A DNA stretch of 27,554 nt from contig CAJTSU010000020.1 of assembly GCA_910579055.1 (NCBI GenBank), positions 1-27,554 on the forward strand. The letters run 5' to 3'. The translations under genes were made by a program, and so were the position numbers. Below, one piece after another: positions 7,254 to 14,682 of the stretch. This DNA comes from an uncultured Mailhella sp. (lineage in GTDB: Bacteria > Desulfobacterota > Desulfovibrionia > Desulfovibrionales > Desulfovibrionaceae). The notes under the pieces are model-generated. The model had not been told where the DNA came from. It was given only the letters and a program-made list of their open reading frames with translations, and did no database searches. Within the stretch, counting starts at the first letter, position 1. Each line of letters begins with the position of its first letter.

Positions 7254-7528
7254 TGAAGCGTTTGGCAAAGTGGAAAGTCTGGTTTTACTGTACGGACAAA
7301 TGGAAGGTTTATCCTCTGGAGATAGGGGAAAACGATCTTCTTCAAGGAAAAAATGGGACAGTCCGTATCGAAAGGAACAATTGCCGTCAGCGTCACTGGT
7401 TTGCCAGGTTTCGGCGAAAGTCAGTAGTTGTTTCTCGGAGTCTGCATATGGTTGATTTGACAATGGCTCTTTTTGCCAGGTTCCATGTAAATGGAAGACT
7501 GGAAGACATTAAAACATTATTTAGTTAA
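6822..7528 (+). CDS. insAB': IS1-family transposase InsAB' (programmed -1 frameshift)
   Basis: Transframe DDE transposase made when ribosomes slip back one base on the A8C run at 7151-7159. Before the shift it holds the zinc ribbon, the helix-turn-helix and the first catalytic Asp in VELDEMWHFLTSKK. After the shift it continues NKLWLWKAYCRDTGQLIDW, with the second Asp in YCTDKWKVY and the Glu in VRIERNN, followed by the Arg/His-rich RQRHWFARFRRKS. All three DDE positions and the YREK-like basic segment are present, so the enzyme appears intact. The downstream frame alone (7133-7528) has no ribosome-binding site and is not an independent gene. Confidence 0.9.
7151..7159 (+). promoter_or_regulatory. 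-1 ribosomal slippage site (A8C)
   Basis: A run of eight A followed by C lies exactly where the InsA frame and the insB-like frame overlap. IS1-type transposases are made by -1 slippage on A-runs of this kind (A6C in IS1). Moving one base back here restores the conserved SKKNKLWLW junction. Confidence 0.85.
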
Positions 7529-7543
7529 CACTCTCTTCTTCTG

Positions 7544-7730
7544 AAATCGTTTCATAATCATAGTAACGGAGAAGGAATATCAAAATCATAATTTATCCAA
7601 TAAATTCAATAGACAATAAGGTGATTTTTCTGTCTCCGGCGTAACACTCACGTCAAATCTGGGTAAATTCGCCACTGCTCCCTGCTGCCCTCACCATGCT
7701 ACATAGCAGCAAAAATAACAGGAGGGACGC
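7544..7730. other. AT-rich intergenic region, no gene seen
   Basis: About 190 bp between the IS target duplication and the LuxR-type reading frame. It is AT-rich and contains no credible reading frame, tRNA or terminator. The promoter of the regulator should lie here, but no box is convincing. It ends in CAGGAGGG, the ribosome-binding site of the next frame. Confidence 0.5.
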
Positions 7731-8142
7731 ATGAACCATCTCACACGACAGGAGAGAAATGTAATTACGCTTTTGCTGATGGGCCTCCAGACCAAAAGAA
7801 ATTGCGGAGCGTCTTTTTATCACGCCTAAAACTGTGCACAATCATCTTTTCAATGCCAGAAAAAAGCTCAATATCCACAAGACAGCCGAACTGTTTCGCA
7901 TCAGCACGAAAAAAGATGGGAGACAGGATGACAATATGCGTCTTACACGGCGATGGCGTGAAATTTTTGAGGCGTATATAGGCGGTTTGACGGACAGGAG
8001 TATAGCGGAGCAGCTTGGTATCGGTTACAGCGCTGTCAGGCGTCACAAGGAACGGATGCTGGATGCCAATGACTGCCATTCCATGAGGGAGCTGAGTTCA
8101 CTGTTCCAGAACGGCCACAGAGCGGGCGAGGAGAACGCATGA
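7731..8142 (+). pseudogene. LuxR-type double-HTH regulator, +1 frameshifted
   Basis: The ATG at 7731 follows a good CAGGAGGG site and starts MNHLTRQERNVITLLLMGL, the first half of a LuxR/GerE helix-turn-helix. In this frame translation ends at TAA 7827-7829 after 32 residues. Dropping one A of the AAAA at 7794-7797 restores the rest: KEIAERLFITPKTVHNHLFN, then a linker and a second LuxR-like HTH (LTRRWREIFEAYIGG, LTDRSIAEQLGIGYSAVRRH). The intact protein would be about 136 aa with two HTH domains and no receiver or sensor. It is most likely a one-base insertion; programmed +1 shifting or independent translation of the second HTH from ATG 7936 are alternatives. It overlaps the next gene by 4 bp. 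Confidence 0.75.
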
Positions 8143-8447
8143 AAGTTGAGGGAAATACCATCATTATTTCATCTCCTGATGAGCTGTTTTCACTTATCAC
8201 CGAGGCGGTTCGTGCCGCCAGGTGTGAACATGCGGAGGACGCATCCGGCTCGCCGCGCAAAAAGCTGCTTGCCCCGAAAGATGTGGAAAGAGAGTTCGGT
8301 ATCCACCAGAAGACTCTCGCCTACTGGCGTCAGGAGGGGGTTGGCCCGGCATACACAAACTGCGGCAGACGCGTCTTCTATGAACGTGCCGCACTTGAAG
8401 AATATATTGCAGCCGGACGTATCCAAACCTCGGATTCCATCAGATGA
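8139..8447 (+). CDS. AlpA/MerR-like DNA-binding protein, probable excisionase
   Basis: A 102-aa protein. Its C-terminal half is a winged helix-turn-helix of the AlpA/HTH_17 type (LLAPKDVEREFGIHQKTLAYW, then RRVFYERAALEEYIAA), used by excisionases and integrase regulators of phages and islands. The N-terminal about 45 residues are acidic and of unknown role. The start ATG overlaps the stop of the regulator frame (ATGA), so the two are translationally coupled. It converges on the integrase gene with only 8 bp between the stops. Its place next to the integrase makes a recombination directionality or integrase control role likely. Confidence 0.75.
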   Translation: MKVEGNTIIISSPDELFSLITEAVRAARCEHAEDASGSPRKKLLAPKDVEREFGIHQKTLAYWRQEGVGPAYTNCGRRVFYERAALEEYIAAGRIQTSDSIR

Positions 8448-8455
8448 TACGCTTT

Positions 8456-9661
8456 TTAGGCCAGCATATCCCCTATAATCGAGAGCTTTTCGTTTTCCTG
8501 TCCAGGGAAAAGGTGAGCGTATCTCATGGTCATGGTGATATTCTTGTGGCGCATGAGCTTTTGCAGCTCCATGAGCGTGACCTTGCCGGACTGCGCCAGC
8601 CAAGACGCGAAGGTGTGCCTCATGGTGTGCAGGGTGACGGCATACAGGCTGTCGCCGTCTTTCGACGCCAGTCCGAGCTTTCGGACGGCGGTCTGAAAGC
8701 AGGCGGGCGTTTTCTCGAACGCCACCTTTTTGCGGGGCTGCTGGAAGATGGGTTCCGCTGGCTTCCTCCTGTACGCCTGAAGCATCTGGATCATATCTTC
8801 CGGCACACGGACGAAGACACGTTTGCCCCCTTTCTGAATGATATAGAGGCCGCAGGCGTTGGCATCCACGTCCTGCCCGCGCAGTTTGAAAATCTCCGTG
8901 GGCCGGAGGCCGGTTTTCAAGGAGAGCAGGGCCATGTCGTGCAACTGCGGATGCCGGAGTTCCAAATCCTCCAGAAGCGCCCTGGCTTCCTCTCTGGTCA
9001 GGAAGCGCAATCTTTCATTGTTGGCCTTGACCATCTTCCATGTGCCGCCCTTGGTGGACAGCGGATTGACCCCACTCCATACGCCGGTGGCGATGGCGCG
9101 GTTTATGGCGGAGCGCATGAACGAGAAGATATTGTTCACGGTCTGCCCAGCCAAAGTCTTCCGCTTTCCTGTTCCGGGGTTGGAATTTCCTGTGGCCTTT
9201 TTCCGCTTTGTATTCCCGGTAGGCGTTTTCAGGAGCTGCGCCTTGAGGTTGGAAAGCTGATTCGGGGTCAGTTCAACGACAGGGAGGGCATGAATTTTGG
9301 CCTTGAGATGGGCGCTGTATTGGCTGTAATGCTGGTCAACGTACTTTCCCTCGCTTCTGCCCCAGGCAAGGTAGGCATCGATGATCTCCCCGATGGTGAT
9401 TTTATCCCGTTCAATGGGATTGACGCCGGTGGCCTCAAACTCGGCAAGGAATTTTGCCCGCTCTTTTCTGGCTGTGGATGGGCGTATGCCTTTACTGTGT
9501 CTGCCGACGGTTTTCCAGTGGCCTTTGCCTTCGTGGTCGGCGTACCAGAACGCATAGATGAGATCGGGCTTGCCTGTGCGCGGATCACGTTTGGCCGACT
9601 CGCGGCAGAAAACGCCCTCGAACTTGGTTTTTATGTATTTTCGGCTAGTTGTGCTTTGCAT
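8456..9661 (-). CDS. int: Tyrosine recombinase (integrase)
   Basis: A 401-aa phage-type integrase. An N-terminal arm-binding region (YIKTKFEGVFCRES), a SAM-like core-binding domain (about residues 85-200) and a C-terminal catalytic domain are present. Catalytic residues are visible: Arg in TGLRPTEIF (about 250), Lys in QKGGKRVFV, HxxR in HTMRHTFASW (about 345), His in MRHKNITM and the nucleophile Tyr in RYAHL (about 380). The ATG at 9661 is preferred; a TTG at 9709 would add 16 residues but overlaps an 11-bp tandem repeat. As the last gene of the AT-rich island before the host operon, it probably integrates and excises the whole element. Confidence 0.9.
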   Translation of the reverse strand: MQSTTSRKYIKTKFEGVFCRESAKRDPRTGKPDLIYAFWYADHEGKGHWKTVGRHSKGIRPSTARKERAKFLAEFEATGVNPIERDKITIGEIIDAYLAWGRSEGKYVDQHYSQYSAHLKAKIHALPVVELTPNQLSNLKAQLLKTPTGNTKRKKATGNSNPGTGKRKTLAGQTVNNIFSFMRSAINRAIATGVWSGVNPLSTKGGTWKMVKANNERLRFLTREEARALLEDLELRHPQLHDMALLSLKTGLRPTEIFKLRGQDVDANACGLYIIQKGGKRVFVRVPEDMIQMLQAYRRKPAEPIFQQPRKKVAFEKTPACFQTAVRKLGLASKDGDSLYAVTLHTMRHTFASWLAQSGKVTLMELQKLMRHKNITMTMRYAHLFPGQENEKLSIIGDMLA

Positions 9662-9700
9662 GAAGGCAGGATAGCCAGTGAAATCTATTTCTGCAAGATA

Positions 9701-9722
9701 CTTATCCAAAACTTATCCAAAA
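9701..9722. repeat. Tandem 11-bp direct repeat before int
   Basis: CTTATCCAAAA occurs twice without a gap (9701-9711 and 9712-9722), 40 bp upstream of the chosen integrase start. Short tandem repeats at this place often serve as arm-type integrase or excisionase binding sites, or as operators of int; which one applies here is not known. Confidence 0.6.
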
Positions 9723-9802
9723 TGAATTTTCGGGATAAAAATTTTGAAGATAATTTATTGAATTTAATTATTATTTACCTCTTGCTGTTGGCAATATGTG
9801 AC

Positions 9803-9820
9803 AGAGAGAGAGAGAGAGAG
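9803..9820. repeat. (AG)9 simple sequence repeat
   Basis: Nine uninterrupted AG dinucleotides in the AT-rich region upstream of the integrase. Such tracts can change length by slippage and could alter promoter spacing. Confidence 0.8.
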
Positions 9821-9867
9821 TCTTACATAAATAACAATTTATCTTTATTTTCTTATAGTTACACACA

Positions 9868-9892
9868 AAAATCCGAACCGAATCCGGATACG
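9868..9892 (-). terminator. Weak candidate terminator after the VWA gene
   Basis: On the minus strand, ATCCG and CGGAT frame a short loop and are followed by TTTTT, about 35 bp downstream of the VWA stop codon. The stem is only 5 bp, so this is a weak call. Confidence 0.3.
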
Positions 9893-9926
9893 TTTTACCA
9901 CCTTTTCACCTTGGCGGCTTCGCCAT

Positions 9927-11117
9927 TTACGTATCCATGGAACGGGGCGCGGGCGTGGCGGCAAGCCCCTGTTGCGCGGCCCACAGGTTGACATCTTCCC
10001 GGCGTATGGCGGCGGCCATCATACCGGGGAAAATATCTGGCGTGCAGGCGAAGGAAGGTACGCCAAGCGCGGCCAGCTTTGCCGCCAGCTCTTTGTCGTA
10101 AAACGGACTGCCCGCGTTGCTCAGGGCAAGCAGCGCGATGCACTGCACCCCGGACTGTATCAATTCTCCGGCGCGCTGGAGCAGGTTGCGCTCCACCCCG
10201 CCCTCGTACAAATCTGAAATCAGCACCAGGATGGTATTGCGCGGGTCACGGATCAGAGACTGGCAGTAGCCCACGGCCCGGTTGATGTCCGTGCCGCCGC
10301 CAAGCTGCACACCGAACAGGATGTCCACAGGGTCATGCATTTCTTCCGTGAGGTCGACCACCGACGTGTCAAAGAGCACCAGATGCGTTTTCACCGCGGG
10401 CAGGGAGGCCATGACCGCACCGAAGATGCTGGAATAGACGATGGAATCGGCCATGGAGCCGCTTTGATCAATGCACAGAATGATCTCCCGCTGCGGGCGC
10501 TGCGACTTGCGGCCAAATCCGATCAGCGTTTCCGGAATAAGGGTATGGTATGTTTCCTGCCAGTGGCGCAGGTTGGTACGGATGGTGCGGTTCCAGTCAA
10601 TCTCCGCATGGCGGGGGCGGCGGTTGCGTACAGCCCGGTTCAGCGCCCCGGTGACCGCCGACCGCAACGGCTCCTCCAGCTGCTTCATCAGCTCATCGAC
10701 AACCTTGCGCACGACAAGCCGGGCCGTCTCTCTGGTTTCCGTCGGGATAACGCCGTTCATGGACATGAGGGTAGATACCAGATGGACGTCCGGTTGAACG
10801 GAGTCGAGCATTTCCGGCTGAAGCAGCATGTTTTTCAGATTCAGCCGTTCAAAGGCGTCCCGCTGCATGGTCTGCACCACGCTGGAGGGGAAATATTTGC
10901 GGATATCCCCCAGCCAGCGGGCCACGCGGGGCGAGGACGCTCCACTGCCGCCGCGCAGGCCGCGCGAGCCTTCCGGCTGATCGTACAGGGCGGAGAGCGC
11001 CTCGCTCATTTCCAGATCTTCCGCGCTCAACGGCACGTCATCGCAACATTGCCGCGCTTCCTCACCAAGAGCCAGCACCCAGCGGCGCATACGTTCCGTT
11101 TCGTGGCTTGTTTCCAT
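9927..11117 (-). CDS. VWA/CoxE-like MIDAS protein of the MoxR operon
   Basis: A 396-aa protein with a C-terminal von Willebrand factor A domain carrying a full MIDAS metal site: DQSGS (about residue 218), the Thr of GGGTDI (about 275) and the Asp of ISDLYEGG (about 301). The N-terminal half is helical and Arg-rich without a recognised domain. VWA proteins encoded with MoxR ATPases typically act as adaptor or substrate-recognition partners in chaperone-like remodelling. The ATG at 11117 has GGGGA upstream; an in-frame GTG at 11129 is weaker. It is the last gene of the five-gene operon, 15 bp after the DUF5682-like gene. The C-terminus looks natural, not cut by the neighbouring island. Confidence 0.9.
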   Translation of the reverse strand: METSHETERMRRWVLALGEEARQCCDDVPLSAEDLEMSEALSALYDQPEGSRGLRGGSGASSPRVARWLGDIRKYFPSSVVQTMQRDAFERLNLKNMLLQPEMLDSVQPDVHLVSTLMSMNGVIPTETRETARLVVRKVVDELMKQLEEPLRSAVTGALNRAVRNRRPRHAEIDWNRTIRTNLRHWQETYHTLIPETLIGFGRKSQRPQREIILCIDQSGSMADSIVYSSIFGAVMASLPAVKTHLVLFDTSVVDLTEEMHDPVDILFGVQLGGGTDINRAVGYCQSLIRDPRNTILVLISDLYEGGVERNLLQRAGELIQSGVQCIALLALSNAGSPFYDKELAAKLAALGVPSFACTPDIFPGMMAAAIRREDVNLWAAQQGLAATPAPRSMDT

Positions 11118-11132
11118 CGTGTTCCCCACAGC

Positions 11133-13544
11133 TTATGCTTGTTCCAGCCCCAGAAGCCTTCGCAGAAACGGCACGGGCAAGGCCGCGCGTTCTTCGTTCC
11201 ATGCCTCGCCCGAAAGTGAAGCGCTCCGGGCGTTCCCGTTCCGTGAGGCTGCACGCCGGGCGCGTTCCGCGATTTGGCGGCGCTCCGGAGCGGAAAAGGC
11301 CGTAAACGTCCGGCGCAGCATGGGGAGCACATGGATGAAATGAGCGTCGGAAAGCTCTGCCAGCCAGGCATCCACCAGCCCCCACAGGGCATCATCATGC
11401 AACAGCACCAGAGCGCTCCGGTTGAGGAAGGCTTCCAGCCAGGACGCGGCTTCGGCCGGCGGAACGGAAGCCGAAAGGGCCAGGCTCATGAGCGCGGCCA
11501 GTTCATCTGATGAAAGCGCCTGTTCATCAAACAGAAGTCGGGCCGCCAACCCGCGCAGCACGGCATGCACGCCGCTTTCAGCCGGCATGATCCGGCGCAG
11601 GGCCTGACGCCACATGTCCCCCAGTTCCTCTCCGTCGATGAGCCGAATGGCCATATGGGCTTCCTGAATCGGTTCCCGCAGGGCGGCGGAGCTTTCCTCA
11701 TTCAGCCCGGAGCAGGCTGTATGCAGGCCTACGGCCGCACGCGGAACCATGCCCCGCAATACGGTCAGCACCATAGCCGCGTCCGTGCCGCGCACATCAC
11801 CGTAGCGGGCTACCCGCACCAGTTCCGGCACGGCGCGCAACAGTTGAACCGCATCCGTGGTGACAGCCGCCAAATCTTCCAACGCGCGGATCAGGCCCTG
11901 AAGGGCTCCGGGCAGATTTGCCGACAACGCCGTATCGACCAGACGCGCCAGTTCCGGCAAATCCGCCTGTTCCGCCAGTTCCGGCACCCGGACGGAAGCC
12001 GCCTCCTCCACCGTATTGCCCCAGCGCCCGGCATTGATCACGCTCACCAGCAGGCGGGGTTCCCATTCCAAAGTCCAGAGTTCGTGAAACGTGCCCTTGC
12101 TCTGGCCTCCCCTTGCCGGAGTGCCCCACGGGATATCCAGCACGCGCAGGCGGTGAAGCAGCCTGCTGCGCTCCAGATCTGTGGTTTTTCGCAGATCGAG
12201 GTCCAGGGTTTTCTGAGAAGCTTCCGGCTTCAGCCGAAGCTTTTTCTGCTGACGTTCCATATCCCGCTGGAGCGGAATGGCGGGAACACCTTCCGGCACC
12301 CGGCCCATTTTTTCGCCGGTAATAAGCCGTTTGGCGATCAGGCGCAGCGGCAACGGGTCGCCCATGCACACAACCGTCTGAAGCGCTTCATACAGTTCCG
12401 GCAGCCCGGGCTGCGGCCGGCTGCGCAGGGCGGCCAGCGTGTTGGCCAGGCGCGCGGCTTCGATGATGTGGGCCGGAGAACAATCAATATCTTCCTGCCG
12501 GAACAGCCTTGCCGCGTTGGCGAGCCAGCCCGCGCTTCTGGATTCCGCATCCCGGCTGCGCCACAGATGCTCACACCAGGCCGGAGAGAGCACGCCCGCC
12601 CCGTAGCCGCCGGAACGGCTCAGGTTCGCGTATGTCCACGGCGCCCAGGTGGCGGCGACTTTGATTTTGGGCAGGTTTTTGAGCAACGCATTATCCGCTT
12701 TGGCCGGGGGCATGTCCTCCAGCGCGGACACATGCCACGCCCCGCACACCACGGCGATGCGCAAAAAACCTTCTTTCCGCGCCTGCCGCAGGCATTTGCG
12801 CATATGGGCCTCCCGCAGGGCTTCCTCCCGCTCGGCTTCAGAAGAACGCTTCCGCCCCGGCCCTTCCTTTCTGAGGGCGGCCATGGCTTCCCTGATGGCG
12901 TCAAACAGCTCCAGGCCGTCCGCACGCTCTTCCACCATATGGTTCCACCAGCTTTCGCCGCTTTCATATCCGGCGGCCCGGCCCAGCCAGTCCAGAGGGT
13001 CGGCGTAATCAAAATCTTCGGCCTCTCCGCTCTGTTCTTCGCCGTTTGCGTTATTGTCGACAGATGCCGTTCCATCCTGCGGCGCGACGGCCAAAAGCTC
13101 ACCAGAAGAAACAGCTGAGGATTCGGCAGAAGGCTCGTCCGGCGAATCCGGCGCGGCCCGGCAGGCCTCTTCCTGTTCCCTTTCTTCCCGCGCTCTGTCT
13201 TCCCGTTCTCTGTCCAGCGCAAACTGGACGGCAATGGGCAAATCCATAAAGCGCACCGGAATTTTCCGCTCCAGCCCGTACCGCAAGGCCTGCCATTCCG
13301 GGGAAAATTCCGCAAAGGGATAAAAGGCCACGCGCTGGGCTTCGTCCTCCGCATGGATCAACAGGGCAACGGGAGGGACCATGTCTGCATCAATGACGAA
13401 GGGCAGCATCGGCTCCCCGTCCGGCGGCCCCTCCACCAGCAGACAGTCCGGCTCCCACGTCTCAAGGGCCGAGATCAAACTGCGGGCGCAGCCCGGGCCG
13501 TGGTGCCGGATGCCGAAAATACGGGTTTGCGCAGCTTCGCTCAT
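11133..13544 (-). CDS. DUF5682-type protein, putative TraB/EreA-like hydrolase
   Basis: An 803-aa protein of the DUF5682 type. The N-terminus has FGIRHHGPGCARSL and LLVEGPPDGE, and about residue 270 has VVCGAWHVSAL. Paired N-terminal H/E motifs and a later GxxH are features of the TraB/TIKI/erythromycin-esterase-like superfamily, so a metal-dependent or esterase-type hydrolase domain is plausible but unproven. Residues about 115-185 are a low-complexity Glu/Ser/Ala linker. The C-terminal 450 residues are helical and repeat-like. No signal peptide is present, so it should be cytoplasmic. It starts 2 bp after the MoxR stop, so translation is coupled. The substrate is unknown. Confidence 0.8.
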   Translation of the reverse strand: MSEAAQTRIFGIRHHGPGCARSLISALETWEPDCLLVEGPPDGEPMLPFVIDADMVPPVALLIHAEDEAQRVAFYPFAEFSPEWQALRYGLERKIPVRFMDLPIAVQFALDREREDRAREEREQEEACRAAPDSPDEPSAESSAVSSGELLAVAPQDGTASVDNNANGEEQSGEAEDFDYADPLDWLGRAAGYESGESWWNHMVEERADGLELFDAIREAMAALRKEGPGRKRSSEAEREEALREAHMRKCLRQARKEGFLRIAVVCGAWHVSALEDMPPAKADNALLKNLPKIKVAATWAPWTYANLSRSGGYGAGVLSPAWCEHLWRSRDAESRSAGWLANAARLFRQEDIDCSPAHIIEAARLANTLAALRSRPQPGLPELYEALQTVVCMGDPLPLRLIAKRLITGEKMGRVPEGVPAIPLQRDMERQQKKLRLKPEASQKTLDLDLRKTTDLERSRLLHRLRVLDIPWGTPARGGQSKGTFHELWTLEWEPRLLVSVINAGRWGNTVEEAASVRVPELAEQADLPELARLVDTALSANLPGALQGLIRALEDLAAVTTDAVQLLRAVPELVRVARYGDVRGTDAAMVLTVLRGMVPRAAVGLHTACSGLNEESSAALREPIQEAHMAIRLIDGEELGDMWRQALRRIMPAESGVHAVLRGLAARLLFDEQALSSDELAALMSLALSASVPPAEAASWLEAFLNRSALVLLHDDALWGLVDAWLAELSDAHFIHVLPMLRRTFTAFSAPERRQIAERARRAASRNGNARSASLSGEAWNEERAALPVPFLRRLLGLEQA

Positions 13545-13546
13545 GG

Positions 13547-14656
13547 TCAGTCCGCCGCGCGGCAGGCCCGGTACAGATCCTTCCAGTCGCCGCGTTCCTT
13601 CATGACGGTTTCAAGGTACTCATGCCACACCACGTTATCCTGCACCGGGTCTTTGACAACGGCCCCCACCAGACTGGCCGCCACGTCGGCGGCGCGCAGT
13701 TCTCCGTCGCCGAAATGGGCGGCCAGCGCCATACCGCTGTTGATGACGGAAATTGCTTCCGCCGTGCTCAACGTGCCGGAGGGAGATTTAACCTTGATTT
13801 TGCCGTCTTCAGTCTTGCCGTTGCGCAGTTCGCGGAAAATCCGCACCACCCGCCGCACTTCCTCCCGCGCCGGAGGCTCGGCGGGCAGTTCCAGCATCCG
13901 GCCCATTTCCGTGACTCGTTTGGAGACAATGCTGACTTCTTCCTCCTCCGTGGCGGGCACAGGCAGAATCACGGTATTGAAACGGCGCTTGAGAGCGGAG
14001 GACAACTCGTTGACGCCCTTGTCCCGATTATTGGCCGTGGCAATGAGGTTGAAGCCGCGCACGGCCTGCACTTCTTCATTCAGTTCGGGAATGGGCAAGC
14101 TCTTTTCCGACAGAATGGAGATCAGGGTATCCTGCACATCCGCCGGAATGCGGGTCAGTTCTTCCACCCGCGCGATGCGGCCCCCTGCCATGGCGCGCAT
14201 CAGCGGGCTTTCCACCAGGGCCTTGCGCGACGGCCCTTTGGCCAGCAGTTCCGCATAATTCCAGCCATAGCGCATTTGTTCCTCACTGGTTCCGGCCGTA
14301 CCCTGGATGATGAGGGTGGAATCGCCGCTGACGGCCGCCGCCAGATGCTCCGACACCCACGATTTGGCCGTGCCCGGCACGCCGTACAGAAGCAGGGCGC
14401 GATCCGTCGCCAGCGTGGCGACGGCGATTTCAATGACGCGCCGGTTGCCGATATATTTGGGCGTCACGGCAAAGCCGTTTTCCAGCGTGCCGCCCATAAG
14501 GTAGGTACACACTGCCCAGGGGGACAGTTCCCAATGAGCCGGGCGCTGGCGCGTGTCGGCCTTTTTCAACTCATCCAGCTCTTCGGCGAATTGCTGCTCG
14601 GCGTGACGGCGCAGAACCCTGGATGCTCCGTTGTCTTTCTTGTCTGCTGTGCTCAT
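13547..14656 (-). CDS. MoxR-family AAA+ ATPase
   Basis: A 369-aa AAA+ ATPase. Walker A is GVPGTAKS (residues 92-99). The Walker B region is GGRIARVEELTRIP, with Glu165-Glu166 in place of the usual Asp-Glu. Sensor 1 is ATANN (206-210) and the arginine-finger region SSALKRRF (219-226). A C-terminal lid follows. MoxR proteins work with VWA partners to remodel or load metals into client proteins. The N-terminal 60 residues are an extension with a coiled-coil-like stretch. It is encoded between the DUF5691- and DUF5682-type genes, 26 bp and 2 bp away, and is presumably the motor of the system. Confidence 0.92.
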   Translation of the reverse strand: MSTADKKDNGASRVLRRHAEQQFAEELDELKKADTRQRPAHWELSPWAVCTYLMGGTLENGFAVTPKYIGNRRVIEIAVATLATDRALLLYGVPGTAKSWVSEHLAAAVSGDSTLIIQGTAGTSEEQMRYGWNYAELLAKGPSRKALVESPLMRAMAGGRIARVEELTRIPADVQDTLISILSEKSLPIPELNEEVQAVRGFNLIATANNRDKGVNELSSALKRRFNTVILPVPATEEEEVSIVSKRVTEMGRMLELPAEPPAREEVRRVVRIFRELRNGKTEDGKIKVKSPSGTLSTAEAISVINSGMALAAHFGDGELRAADVAASLVGAVVKDPVQDNVVWHEYLETVMKERGDWKDLYRACRAAD

Positions 14657-14682
14657 GGATCATTCTCACAAGGGGTTGACGA

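Larger units (their letters stand above)
6768..7535 (+). mobile_element. Complete IS1-family insertion sequence
   Basis: 768 bp long, the size of IS1 itself. The ends are inverted repeats (left GAGAGTATTAACA, right complement GAGAGTGTTAACT). It is flanked on both sides by the same 8 bases, TTCTTCTG (6760-6767 and 7536-7543), a target duplication of the length usual for IS1. It carries insA and an insB-like frame joined by a predicted -1 frameshift. The two terminal repeats, both frames and the duplication are all intact, so this looks like a recent insertion that may still be mobile. A second copy in opposite orientation ends at 61. Confidence 0.95.

Noticed and set aside
7133..7528. Independent insB gene
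   Set aside because: It has no ribosome-binding site, and its true coding content begins only at the slip site at 7151. It is the second half of a frameshifted transposase.
1..7535. Composite transposon formed by the two inverted IS1-family copies
   Set aside because: The right-hand copy has its own matching 8-bp duplication (TTCTTCTG) on both sides, which shows it inserted alone. In a composite transposon the duplication would flank only the outer ends.
9803..9820. CRISPR array or regulatory tandem array
   Set aside because: It is a simple dinucleotide run with no spacer structure. No repeat-spacer array was seen anywhere in the window.
9860..9925. tRNA gene as the integrase attachment site
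   Set aside because: No cloverleaf, TTCGA-type T-loop or CCA-like 3' end could be built here or in the other intergenic regions.
8444..9991. 515-aa plus-strand open frame over the integrase
   Set aside because: The minus-strand integrase has all catalytic motifs; the plus frame has no family similarity and runs into low-complexity sequence.
11565..13118. 517-aa plus-strand open frame over the DUF5682-type gene
   Set aside because: It is an antisense shadow of GC-rich coding DNA, with His/Arg/Gln-rich composition and no recognisable domain.
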